The notes under the pieces are model-generated. The model did not search any database, was not told where the DNA came from, and was given only the letters and a program-made list of their open reading frames with translations. A program made the position numbers and the translations under genes. DNA of 64,000 nucleotides. It comes from Alistipes sp. GTDB taxonomy: Bacteria; Bacteroidota; Bacteroidia; Bacteroidales; Rikenellaceae. The DNA lies in assembly GCA_017536555.1 (NCBI GenBank), contig JAFXHE010000017.1, positions 58,719-122,718 on the forward strand. The letters run 5' to 3'. Below are positions 17,862-25,787 of the stretch, in pieces. Numbering within the stretch: position 1 is the stretch's first letter; the number at the start of each line of letters is the position of its first letter.

Positions 17862-19538
17862 TTAGAATGATGCTGTGAGCGACAGGTTAACACCTGTATA
17901 TGCGGGCTGGAAGCGGCATACACCACCCGAGCACACATATCCTGCACGGTTACGACCGTATGAGAGCTGTGCGCGGTAGCGACCATACGTAAAGCTTGCA
18001 CCCACCTGATAGTAGTGCAACAGCTCGTTCTGATCGGTTGCAGGGTAGTAGTTATACTCTGTGCCCTCGCAGTTCCACATATCGCTAACGTATACGCTGA
18101 ACATAGGCGCGATGTTATACTCTACGAGAGCTGCTACCCAGTCGCCCTCATAGTCGTTGGACATAAGGTACTGTGCCTCCACGCGCAACGAGTGCTTCTT
18201 GTTGAACTTGTAGGTGACATCTGCCACGAAGATATCCGATGTGCAGTACTCTGCATCAATTGAGTCGAAGTGGTTGAGGCTCTCATCCCAGCGCTGGTGT
18301 GAGTAGAGCACGGTTGTCTTGAGCTTCTTGTTCCACTGACGCTCCACGTCGGCGTTGATATCTAACCAAGCATTGCGACCCTCAATCTTATCGCCCCACG
18401 GAGTAAAGTGATCCATAGTGTTGAACAACGACGCGTTGATGTGGAAGTTCCAATACTTGTTACGTACCTTGGGGTTACGCAGTGAGTAGTAGAGGTCTAC
18501 CTGACCACCAATCTCGTGACCTGTCTGCGCGCTGCAACCACGATAGGGGTTGAGGTTTGCCAACATATAGGTATACTGGCGTGTGAGCAGAGGCAAGTAG
18601 TTAAGTACGTTACCGCCGCCGATAGCCTGATCACGTACCTCGATACTTGTCTGCATACCGTCAAAGTAGCGGAATGTTGCCGATGCCGAGAAACGCTTGT
18701 AGTTGTAACCGAGGTCTACATATACCACCTCGCCCTGCTCGGCGTTGATGTTGATGTTGTAGATGTCGTCGTTGAGCTTTCTGGCATACTCACCACGCAG
18801 CGAGAAGCCTGCAACGTCGAGGTTAACACGACCTGAGACCATATTGAGGTAGTTCTCTGTGAAGCCAAAGAGTGCCATTGTAGTCAGATCCTTCTGATAG
18901 CGACCTACGTAGCTACCCTCCAATGAGAGCATACCATTCTGCCAACCTGTGATGTCAGAGAGTGACAATGAGATATCACCACCATACACCAAGTTCTTTG
19001 AACGTACATCATAGAGGCGGGGAAGACCTGCCACAACCTTCACTGTTACGTAGTTGTTGAAGTTGTAGAAGGCGCGGGCACCAGCCAACGAGTTGTTGAA
19101 CGCCAAAGCGCGATCCTCATAGGTACGCAACACCAAGCCGTTACCAAACTGCTCGAAGATGTCACCTACGCGAACACCATAGTTGCTATCTTCCCACTGT
19201 ACGTACTTTGTGAAGAAACCTGTGAGCTTGCTGTCGCGCTGCTGGTATGTCTTAATGTCGTAGCCGTGCAGACCAGGCAGATAGCCATCAATCTGGATAC
19301 CTGCAGAGAAGCGTCCGAGGCTATAGTCCAACTTAAGGAAGTCGTGTGAACCAAATGCGGGGTCGGGACGCTCTGCAAGACCGAGTGTCTCGAGTTTATC
19401 ATCAGCGGTGTAGAAGATGTTGTTGCTCTCCAATGAGCCAGATAGCTGACCCTTGCCCACCTGCACCTGTGCTGATGCGCTCTGAATACCGAGAAGTGCG
19501 GCTACTGCCACACAAATAGAAAGTAAAAATCTCTTCAT
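17862..19538 (-). CDS. DUF6029-like exported beta-barrel-like protein
   Basis: A 558-residue protein with a signal peptide (MKRFLLSICVAVAALLGIQSASA) and a mature region of alternating aromatic and polar strands that ends in F (VNLSLTASF), as in outer-membrane barrels. Segments such as GKGQLSGSLESNNIFY, VRVGDIFEQFGNGLVLRTYEDRAL and NPYRGCSAQTGHEIGGQVDLYY fit the family I know as DUF6029, found in Bacteroidales next to Omp28 and TlpA-like genes. The function is not known. A hairpin (19563-19593) lies between it and the thioredoxin gene upstream. Confidence 0.75.
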   Translation of the reverse strand: MKRFLLSICVAVAALLGIQSASAQVQVGKGQLSGSLESNNIFYTADDKLETLGLAERPDPAFGSHDFLKLDYSLGRFSAGIQIDGYLPGLHGYDIKTYQQRDSKLTGFFTKYVQWEDSNYGVRVGDIFEQFGNGLVLRTYEDRALAFNNSLAGARAFYNFNNYVTVKVVAGLPRLYDVRSKNLVYGGDISLSLSDITGWQNGMLSLEGSYVGRYQKDLTTMALFGFTENYLNMVSGRVNLDVAGFSLRGEYARKLNDDIYNININAEQGEVVYVDLGYNYKRFSASATFRYFDGMQTSIEVRDQAIGGGNVLNYLPLLTRQYTYMLANLNPYRGCSAQTGHEIGGQVDLYYSLRNPKVRNKYWNFHINASLFNTMDHFTPWGDKIEGRNAWLDINADVERQWNKKLKTTVLYSHQRWDESLNHFDSIDAEYCTSDIFVADVTYKFNKKHSLRVEAQYLMSNDYEGDWVAALVEYNIAPMFSVYVSDMWNCEGTEYNYYPATDQNELLHYYQVGASFTYGRYRAQLSYGRNRAGYVCSGGVCRFQPAYTGVNLSLTASF

Positions 19539-19562
19539 TACGAAATGTTTATGTTAGTTAGC

Positions 19563-19593
19563 AAGGGGTTGTCGATGGTGTCGGCAACCCCTT
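19563..19593 (-). terminator. Hairpin between the tlpA-like and DUF6029-like genes
   Basis: AAGGGGTTG (19563-19571) and CAACCCCTT (19585-19593) pair perfectly around a 13-nt loop that can pair further. It has no T-tract on the minus strand, so it may only reduce read-through or protect mRNA ends. Confidence 0.5.
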
Positions 19594-19623
19594 AAAACCA
19601 TCCGTTAATCGTCTACCGAACAA

Positions 19624-20106
19624 TTACTTCAGCTTGGAAATCTTCTCGAACAACTCCTGCTCGCTGCCTGGAGTATAACCCGAGTGTGAGTAAACCACGT
19701 TACCCTTGCCGTCTACGATGAAGGTGTGGGGTGTGAGGCTCACGTTCATAGCGCGCTTGAAGTCCTGATTCTTGTCATAGAGACATACAAAGTCGTCCCA
19801 GCCCTGACCCTTTGCCATAGCGCGAGCGCGGCTCACGGTACGTGCATCGTCAACAGAGATTGCAACAACCTTCATCTCTACCTCCTCCAACCACTCGTAG
19901 AGTGAGTCGTTGATGGCGTTAAGCTCCATGATGCAGGGCTTACAAGTGGTTGACCAGAATGAGATGATCATAGGTGTACCATCTACCAATTCGGTAGTGT
20001 TGATAACCTTACCCTCCTGATTCTCGATCTTGACATCGGGCATTGACTGTGCCGATGCGCTAACACCCACGAAGAGCGCGAGCATCATAAACAACATTTT
20101 TTTCAT
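19624..20106 (-). CDS. TlpA/ResA-like periplasmic thioredoxin
   Basis: A 160-residue thioredoxin-fold protein with a signal peptide (ending ...GVSASA), ISFWSTTCKPC with the active-site pair C55/C58, MELNAINDSLYEW and the cis-Pro block SLTPHTFIVDGKGNVVYSHSGY. Proteins of this type reduce or isomerise disulfides outside the cytoplasm, for example during cytochrome maturation. It heads a row of four exported proteins, two of which carry their own CxxC, so it may keep those in a reduced state (inference). Confidence 0.9.
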   Translation of the reverse strand: MKKMLFMMLALFVGVSASAQSMPDVKIENQEGKVINTTELVDGTPMIISFWSTTCKPCIMELNAINDSLYEWLEEVEMKVVAISVDDARTVSRARAMAKGQGWDDFVCLYDKNQDFKRAMNVSLTPHTFIVDGKGNVVYSHSGYTPGSEQELFEKISKLK

Positions 20107-20366
20107 AACAGCATTGAAGTTTTAAGTTAATAATTACAATTTCTCCTTCATCTCATATTTCGGTTGGTTGTGATACACCGATCACGACAACCTCCTAACA
20201 TTGTGCATTTCGTTATTTTGCCACACGGCGTGTTAAATAACCAACGCATCTAATTATATTATTTGGGTGCAAGATAGTGATAAAATTGCAATTTTTCGCA
20301 ATTTTCTTAAAAAAAAGGTGCGAAACGCCCTAAATTAAGGGTGAATTATACGGTGTATGGAGCTGT
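20107..20366. other. Intergenic region between rpoN and the tlpA-like gene
   Basis: 260 bp, AT-rich. It holds several small inverted repeats (AAAATTGC/GCAATTTT near 20284-20307) and CCCTAAATTAAGGG near 20328-20341, and a weak minus-strand TATCTTG near 20270. No open frame is recognised. Confidence 0.4.
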
Positions 20367-21794
20367 TTATATCTGCTTGCGCATTCGGGCAACTGGGATG
20401 TCGAGCATCTCGCGGTACTTTGCCACGGTGCGACGAGCTATGCAGTAGCCCTTGTCGTTGAGGATATCCATAAGGTTTTCGTCGGTCAACGGATGACGCT
20501 TATCCTCCGAGTCTATGCACTCCTGCAGGATGCTCTTTATCTCGTGCGACGACACCTCCTCGCCTGTCGAGGTCTGCATACCCTCCGAGAAGAGAGACTT
20601 GAGCAGGATTATGCCAAAATGGGTCTGTATGTACTTGCTGTTAACAACGCGCGAAATGGTCGATACGTCAAGCTCTGTGCGGTCGGCAATATCCTTGAGT
20701 ATCATAGGCTTGAGCTTGCTCTTGTCGCCATCTACGAAGTACTCGCGCTGGAAGTCGAGAATAGTCTGCATCGTGCGCATTAGCGTATCGTGACGCTGTT
20801 TGATAGCCGAGATAAACCATTTCGCCGAGTCTATCTTGCTCTTCACAAACTGCAACGCCTCGCGGTCTTTGGCGTTTACCGTGCCATCGGGAGCCACCAT
20901 ATCGCGCATCATATCGCGGTAGCGGCGAGATATGCGCACCTCGGGGATGCCTGCCGAGTTGAGCGTAAGGCGCATATTTCCATCTGTGGTGTCGAGCAGG
21001 AAGTCGGGAACGATGTAGGGTGTGGTGTCGATGCCTCCCTCGGAGTATAGATTGCCTGGCTTGGGCGAAAGGCTGCGTATATAGTCTATAGCATCGCGGA
21101 ATAGCTCCTCGTCGACATCAAGGCGCGCAATAAGCCTCTCGTAGTGCTTCTTGGCGAATGAGTCGAAATGCGAGGCTACAATCTTGTGAGCCAGGCGTTT
21201 GGCAGGGCTATCAATGTTTTGACGTTGCATCTGTAGCAGTAGGCACTCCTGTAGTGTGCGAGCGCCGATGCCAGCTGGCTCCAACTCTTGTACGATATGC
21301 AGTATGCGCTCTATCTCCTCTGTCGAAACGTCCATACTGCGCGTGAAAGCGAGGTCATCAGACAGCGATACGAGGTCGCGGCGCAGGTAGCCGTCATCGT
21401 CGATGCTACCAACGATATATGCCGCTATGGTCATCTCCTCATCTGTGAGCGAGCGGAAACGTAGCTGCTCAACGAGTGACTCGCCAAGTGAGTGCCCGTC
21501 GGTGATATATACGGGGCGTTGTTTGTCATCCTTCGAGAAGTTGTTTATGCGAGCCTTATATGCGGGGGTGTCATCCTCTTTGCCTATATACTCGTCGACA
21601 GAGATCTTCTCGGGAAGCTGATCATTTTCGTCGTGGCTCTCTGTATCCTCCTCAAGCACAATGTTCTCCTCTATCTCACGCTTGATGCGCTCCTCAAGCT
21701 GCATTGTGGGCAGCTCAAGGAGTTTTATCATCTGTATCTGCTGCGGCGATATTTTAGTCTGCAGCGAAATTGTCTGTTGGAGTTTGTTTGCCAT
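20367..21794 (-). CDS. rpoN: RNA polymerase sigma-54 factor
   Basis: A 475-residue sigma-54. The N-terminal activator-responsive region is Gln/Leu-rich (LQQTISLQTKISPQQIQMIKLLELP), followed by an acidic stretch, the core-binding region (LVEQLRFRSLTDEEMTIAAYIVGSIDDDGYL) and the C-terminal DNA-binding part with the RpoN box ARRTVAKYRE at residues 453-462. No bacterial enhancer-binding activator is seen in this window. It lies just downstream of asnS, whose terminator separates the two genes. Confidence 0.97.
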   Translation of the reverse strand: MANKLQQTISLQTKISPQQIQMIKLLELPTMQLEERIKREIEENIVLEEDTESHDENDQLPEKISVDEYIGKEDDTPAYKARINNFSKDDKQRPVYITDGHSLGESLVEQLRFRSLTDEEMTIAAYIVGSIDDDGYLRRDLVSLSDDLAFTRSMDVSTEEIERILHIVQELEPAGIGARTLQECLLLQMQRQNIDSPAKRLAHKIVASHFDSFAKKHYERLIARLDVDEELFRDAIDYIRSLSPKPGNLYSEGGIDTTPYIVPDFLLDTTDGNMRLTLNSAGIPEVRISRRYRDMMRDMVAPDGTVNAKDREALQFVKSKIDSAKWFISAIKQRHDTLMRTMQTILDFQREYFVDGDKSKLKPMILKDIADRTELDVSTISRVVNSKYIQTHFGIILLKSLFSEGMQTSTGEEVSSHEIKSILQECIDSEDKRHPLTDENLMDILNDKGYCIARRTVAKYREMLDIPVARMRKQI

Positions 21795-21812
21795 AACGTG
21801 TAACTATTATTC

Positions 21813-21845
21813 AAAAATAAACGGCGACCTCGGGTCTCCGTTTAT
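21813..21845 (-). terminator. Rho-independent terminator of asnS
   Basis: On the minus strand ATAAACGGAGACC (21845-21833) pairs with GGTCGCCGTTTAT (21829-21817) with one mismatch around a CGA loop, followed by TTTT. It lies between the asnS stop and the rpoN start. Confidence 0.85.
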
Positions 21846-21864
21846 CTTTTGTACTCGTCGTATT

Positions 21865-23253
21865 TTAGAACTCAGCGTTCTTGGGTGTACGCGGGAAGGG
21901 TATCACATCGCGGATGTTGCCCATACCCGTTACGAAGAGTAGCAGACGCTCGAAGCCGAGACCGAAGCCCGAGTGCGGTGCTGAACCCCAACGACGTGTG
22001 TCGAGATACCACCACAGCTCACGACGGCTCATACCTAACTCGTCGACTCTTGCACAAAGCTTGCCAAAATCTGCTTCGCGCTCCGAGCCACCGATAATTT
22101 CGCCAATCTGCGGGAACAAAACGTCCATAGCGCGTACTGTCTTGCCGTCGTCGTTGAGCTTCATATAGAATGCCTTAATCTCCTTGGGGTAGTTGATGAG
22201 GATTACGGGACGCTTAAAGTGCTCCTCAACGAGGTAACGCTCGTGCTCCGACTGAAGGTCGCAGCCCCAGTCGCAGGGGAACTCGAACTTCTTGCCCGAA
22301 GCCTTCAATATCTCGATACCCTCGGTGTAGTCGAGGCGCACGAAGTCGTTGTCCAAAACAAACTGAAGACGCTCCAAGAGACCCTTGTCCCACATCTTGT
22401 TCATAAACTCAAGATCCTCACGGCAGTTCTCCAACGCGTAGCGTATCAAGTACTTAAGGAAGTCCTCTGCCAAGTCCATATCGTCCTGCAACTCGTAGAA
22501 TGCCATCTCTGGCTCGATCATCCAGAACTCTGCCAAGTGGCGGGGAGTATTAGAGTTCTCGGCGCGGAAAGTGGGACCAAATGTGTAGATCTGACCAAGA
22601 GCCAAAGCACCAAGCTCACCCTCAAGCTGACCCGATACAGTGAGGCTACAAGGCTTGCCGAAGAAGTCCTGTGTGTAGTCTACAGTGCCGTCCTCATTGC
22701 GCGGAGGGTTCTGCATATCGAGTGTCGATACATTGAACATAGCTCCTGCACCCTCACAGTCTGAGGCTGTGATTAGCGGTGTGTGCAAGTAGTAGAAACC
22801 CTTGTCGTTGAAGTACTTGTGGATAGCGTACGCCATAGCGTGGCGGATGCGAAGTACAGCACCGAAGGTGTTGGTACGTGGACGCAAGTAGGCGATGTCG
22901 CGCAAGAACTCAAGTGAGTGTCCCTTCTTCTGCAAGGGGTATGTCTCGGGGTCGGCAGTGCCATATATCTCAATCTTCTCTGCCTGCACCTCGACACCCT
23001 GACCAGCACCAAGCGATGCTACGAGCTTACCGTCAACACGCAGACAAGCACCTGTGGTGACACCCTTAAGCTCTGCCTCGTCAATCTTTGCGAGGTCTAC
23101 AACAACCTGGATGTTAGATACACATGAACCATCGTTGAGGGCTATGAAGGCTACATTTTTGTTGCCTCGTTTTGTCCTAACCCAACCCTTAACGGTGACA
23201 TCTCTACCGTCACCCTCCATGCGTAGCATCTCGGCTATTCTAATAAGTTTCAT
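21865..23253 (-). CDS. asnS: Asparaginyl-tRNA synthetase
   Basis: A 462-residue class II synthetase. It has an OB-fold anticodon-binding domain (residues about 14-105, [25 protein letters not shown]), motif 2 ([25 protein letters not shown]) and motif 3 ([29 protein letters not shown]). The GGSEREAD block and absence of Asp-specific inserts fit AsnRS. A divergent promoter region separates it from the GH2-like gene. Confidence 0.97.
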   Translation of the reverse strand: MKLIRIAEMLRMEGDGRDVTVKGWVRTKRGNKNVAFIALNDGSCVSNIQVVVDLAKIDEAELKGVTTGACLRVDGKLVASLGAGQGVEVQAEKIEIYGTADPETYPLQKKGHSLEFLRDIAYLRPRTNTFGAVLRIRHAMAYAIHKYFNDKGFYYLHTPLITASDCEGAGAMFNVSTLDMQNPPRNEDGTVDYTQDFFGKPCSLTVSGQLEGELGALALGQIYTFGPTFRAENSNTPRHLAEFWMIEPEMAFYELQDDMDLAEDFLKYLIRYALENCREDLEFMNKMWDKGLLERLQFVLDNDFVRLDYTEGIEILKASGKKFEFPCDWGCDLQSEHERYLVEEHFKRPVILINYPKEIKAFYMKLNDDGKTVRAMDVLFPQIGEIIGGSEREADFGKLCARVDELGMSRRELWWYLDTRRWGSAPHSGFGLGFERLLLFVTGMGNIRDVIPFPRTPKNAEF

Positions 23254-23313
23254 AGTCTATATATTTTTTTGTTCGTTTGTATCGTTTACATAGTATATGT
23301 GCATACAACGCTA

Positions 23314-23337
23314 CAAAATTACTAAAAAAATTGCAAA
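23314..23337 (-). promoter_or_regulatory. Putative promoter of asnS
   Basis: On the minus strand TAATTTTG (23321-23314) fits TAnnTTTG, with TTTG 12 nt upstream (23337-23334). The ATG of asnS is about 60 nt downstream. Confidence 0.45.
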
Positions 23338-23362
23338 CGATTGCACTCTTGCCACTTTTTTG

Positions 23363-23370
23363 TACCTTTG
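23363..23370 (+). promoter_or_regulatory. -7 box of the GH2-like gene and rlmH
   Basis: TACCTTTG lies 24 nt before the ATG at 23395. A TTGC at 23341-23344 (18-nt spacer) is a weak -33 candidate. Confidence 0.6.
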
Positions 23371-23394
23371 TACACATTAATTAATGATTAAACT

Positions 23395-24738
23395 ATGAAA
23401 ATAGCAAAATATTGCACCACTATCCTTGTGTTGATGTCTGTGGCACTGCCCACATCACTCGTTGCACAATCTCGCGTCGCACGCTCGGAGTTTATATGCT
23501 ATGACAAGCGTGAAGATGCCAAGCGTGATGTGCGCACCAATATAGACAAGTATGTCGACTTTAAGCCAGCGTTGCAGTTTGAGAATAGTGAGCCTGGTGT
23601 TGTGCGTGCTGTCTACGAGCAGGTGGTAAACGTCCCTGCTGCGTGGAACGACTATAACGCCTATCTGCACACGGAGAATGTCGGTGCTGACTACACTATC
23701 TTTGTCAATGGCAAGCAGATAACATCTCCTGTTGATGCCTTCACGCCCACCGATCACTTTATCTCGCCATATCTCGATCAGGGAGATAATACGATAGCTG
23801 TCGTCGTCGTTGATGAGGCGTATATGTCACTTCTTGACGAGGGCTTGCAGCAGCCCCAGCGCGAGCGATTTACAAATAGCTATATCTTTGCGCAGCGTCG
23901 CCTTGCTGTCTATGACTTCAAGGTGCGTATGTTGCCCGATTCGCTCGATAGATTTGCACAGTTGCAACTCGACGTTGTCGTGGATAACTCATTCTCTACG
24001 CCCGAGACTATTGAGGTGGGCTATGACCTCTATGCCCCCGATGGCAAGCTTATGGAGTACAGCGTAAACGACATATCGCTGGCAGGCTATTCGCGCGACA
24101 CGTTACACTTCAAGCCCTATATATACCACTCAAACCCCAATCGCTGGTCGGCAACTAATCCCAAGCTATACGACCTTACGCTGTATGTTAAGCGCAGTGG
24201 CATCCTATGGGAGTATATACCTTTGAAGGTGGGCTTTGCAGAGTATGGCTTCACCGAGTCTGGCGATATCACACTCTTTGGTAAGACGTTGACACTCAAG
24301 ACTACACGATATAATGCGGCAGCTGATAAGGCTACTACCGAGCGCGAAATACGTTCACTCAAAACAAAGGGATTTAATACTCTTTGTCCCGATTATCCGC
24401 AGCCCAAGTGGTTCTATGCGCTGTGCGATAAGGTGGGTATATATGTTATCGACTGTGCGGCTATCTCGTCGCCCACAAACCACGAAAATCGAGCTGTTGA
24501 CGGTACACCCGCCAACCAGCCATATCTGCTTGATGACTACCTGCGACGTGTAGAAACGATGTATCGTCGTGCGCAAAACCACGTCTGTATCATCGCCTTC
24601 TCGTTGGGAGGTGATAGCTCGGGCAATGGCTACAATATGTACAAGGCGTATGAGCTGTTGAAGTCCTATGGCGACAGCCGTCCTATCATCTACCTCGGTG
24701 CCGAGGAGGAGTGGAATAGCGATATTGTGGCATTGTAA
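23395..24738 (+). CDS. Degenerate GH2-like protein (beta-galactosidase fold, catalytic residues lost)
   Basis: A 447-residue exported protein (signal peptide to about residue 25) that resembles GH2 enzymes: a jelly-roll sugar-binding domain (about 45-170, YLHTENVGADYTIFVNGK), an Ig-like domain (about 180-290, NRWSATNPKLYDLTL), and the first half of a TIM barrel with YPQPKWFYALCDKVGIYVID. The acid/base motif, normally SLGNES, reads SLGGDS here, so the catalytic Glu is missing, and the chain ends before the nucleophile. The reading frame is intact, so it is probably a binding or structural pseudoenzyme. rlmH starts 12 nt after its stop. Confidence 0.75.
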   Translation: MKIAKYCTTILVLMSVALPTSLVAQSRVARSEFICYDKREDAKRDVRTNIDKYVDFKPALQFENSEPGVVRAVYEQVVNVPAAWNDYNAYLHTENVGADYTIFVNGKQITSPVDAFTPTDHFISPYLDQGDNTIAVVVVDEAYMSLLDEGLQQPQRERFTNSYIFAQRRLAVYDFKVRMLPDSLDRFAQLQLDVVVDNSFSTPETIEVGYDLYAPDGKLMEYSVNDISLAGYSRDTLHFKPYIYHSNPNRWSATNPKLYDLTLYVKRSGILWEYIPLKVGFAEYGFTESGDITLFGKTLTLKTTRYNAAADKATTEREIRSLKTKGFNTLCPDYPQPKWFYALCDKVGIYVIDCAAISSPTNHENRAVDGTPANQPYLLDDYLRRVETMYRRAQNHVCIIAFSLGGDSSGNGYNMYKAYELLKSYGDSRPIIYLGAEEEWNSDIVAL

Positions 24739-24750
24739 CAGGTTGATGCT

Positions 24751-25224
24751 ATGAATATTGAGTTGATTGTCGTCGGCAAGACTGATATGCGAGAGGTTGA
24801 GGCGTTAGTGGATATGTACACCAAGCGCATAAACCACTATGCTCGCTTTGCTATAACCACGATAGCCGATGTGCGCAACACAAAGAAGCTCTCTGTGTCG
24901 GAGCAGAAGCGTCTTGAGGGCGAAATGATACTTAAAAATATCGTCGACTCTGACCACGTTATGCTCCTTGACGAACACGGCGCAGAGTTGCGCTCCATAG
25001 AGTTTGCCGAGAGGCTGCAACGTCACTTGGCATCGGGTGTCAAACGTTTAGTCTTTGTCATAGGTGGGCCTTATGGCTTCTCGGATGCAGTCTATGCGCG
25101 TGCCAATAGTAAGCTCTCGCTCTCAAAGATGACTTTTTCGCACCAGATTGTGCGTGCCATCTTCACAGAGCAGCTCTATAGGGCTTTTACCATCCTTCGC
25201 AACGAGCCCTACCACCACGAGTAG
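24751..25224 (+). CDS. rlmH: 23S rRNA (pseudouridine1915-N3)-methyltransferase
   Basis: RlmH methylates pseudouridine 1915 in helix 69 of 23S rRNA. The 157-residue SPOUT protein has LLDEHGAEL, the trefoil-knot block VFVIGGPYGFSDAVYARAN and the C-terminal SLSKMTFSHQIVRAIFTEQLYRAFTILRNEPYHHE, a near-perfect family ending. It follows the GH2-like gene closely. The hairpin downstream (25320-25357) has its U-tract on the other strand and does not look like the terminator of rlmH. Confidence 0.97.
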   Translation: MNIELIVVGKTDMREVEALVDMYTKRINHYARFAITTIADVRNTKKLSVSEQKRLEGEMILKNIVDSDHVMLLDEHGAELRSIEFAERLQRHLASGVKRLVFVIGGPYGFSDAVYARANSKLSLSKMTFSHQIVRAIFTEQLYRAFTILRNEPYHHE

Positions 25225-25310
25225 CCGCTCCTGACCTCGTCATTTACACCGAGTAAACTCCATCTTTTTTGAGAGCATCGCAACCCTTATCCCTCCTCAT
25301 ATTATACAAC

Positions 25311-25357
25311 TTAAAAGAGAAGAGGCTGCTGCAACAAGTATGTTGCGACAGCCTCTT
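25311..25357 (-). terminator. Terminator of a minus-strand transcript
   Basis: On the minus strand AAGAGGCTGTCGCAAC (25357-25342) pairs with GTTGCAGCAGCCTCTT (25335-25320) with a 2-nt internal mismatch, followed by CTCTTTT. The plus strand has no T-tract after the stem, so the signal serves leftward transcription. Confidence 0.8.
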
Positions 25358-25560
25358 CGGACACACACAAAATAACTATTCACAAAAATACACTATGCTG
25401 TTTTAACCAAAAGTGTCTTGCTCAAAAAAAACTCTCAACTTAACAAATTTTATCTCGTTGCACCCGTAGTTCATTCTCCTAAATTGTCTGTTTGACCAAC
25501 GGGAGACTCTATCTTTTTAATCTAATTTTAGTTTAGTTTATTGGTTGTTCTGTTTAATTT
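25320..25560 (-). ncRNA. Candidate small RNA or small-peptide transcript, about 240 nt
   Basis: A canonical promoter (25598-25567) and a terminator with a minus-strand U-tract (25357-25311) bracket about 240 nt with no known gene. The RNA could fold locally: TCTCC near 25506-25502 can pair with GGAGA at 25479-25475, and CCCGT at 25503-25499 with ACGGG at 25467-25463; the two pairings compete. A 23-codon open frame sits inside (25474-25403). I cannot assign it to 6S, SRP, RNase P or tmRNA by sequence features I know. Confidence 0.55.
25403..25474 (-). CDS. Possible 23-residue small protein inside the candidate RNA
   Basis: ATG at 25474 on the minus strand opens MNYGCNEIKFVKLRVFFEQDTFG and a TAA. 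AGGAG precedes the ATG with only 1 nt spacing, too close for a normal ribosome site. No family is recognised. It is listed because promoter and terminator flank it; it could equally be a chance frame in a non-coding RNA. Confidence 0.25.
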   Translation of the reverse strand: MNYGCNEIKFVKLRVFFEQDTFG

Positions 25561-25566
25561 TCGGTG

Positions 25567-25598
25567 CAAATATATAACGATAAAACAAATAATGCAAA
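25567..25598 (-). promoter_or_regulatory. Canonical promoter for the candidate small RNA
   Basis: On the minus strand: -33 TTTG (25598-25595), a 20-nt spacer and -7 TATATTTG (25574-25567). The spacing is the same as for the ior operon promoter. Confidence 0.75.
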
Positions 25599-25729
25599 TC
25601 ATAATTTTTTATAATGCCATAAGCAAAGTTTATACCACCGTAGGAGGTGGGCTGTGAGAGATATTTTTGTGTTGTTGTGACTCTTTTTTAGTGAATATTG
25701 GGCATAATGTGCGATTTATTGAAAAAAAA

Positions 25730-25760
25730 TTTGGTGTTATTGAATTTTTTTGTACTTTTG
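25730..25760 (+). promoter_or_regulatory. Bacteroidota promoter of lipA-lipB-recJ
   Basis: -33 TTTG (25730-25733), a 19-nt spacer and -7 TACTTTTG (25753-25760). It lies inside the longest possible lipA frame and therefore supports the start at 25788. Confidence 0.82.
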
Positions 25761-25787
25761 CATCAATTGGAAAAAAGTGAACTTATA

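Larger units (their letters stand above)
25225..25787. other. 563-bp intergenic region between rlmH and lipA
   Basis: It holds the candidate minus-strand small RNA (25311-25598 including promoter and terminator) and the lipA promoter (25730-25760). No recognised gene lies in it. The stretch 25600-25729 is AT-rich with no clear structure. Confidence 0.7.

Noticed and set aside
25320-25357. Terminator of rlmH
   Set aside because: The T-tract is on the minus strand only; the plus strand continues with CGGACACAC.
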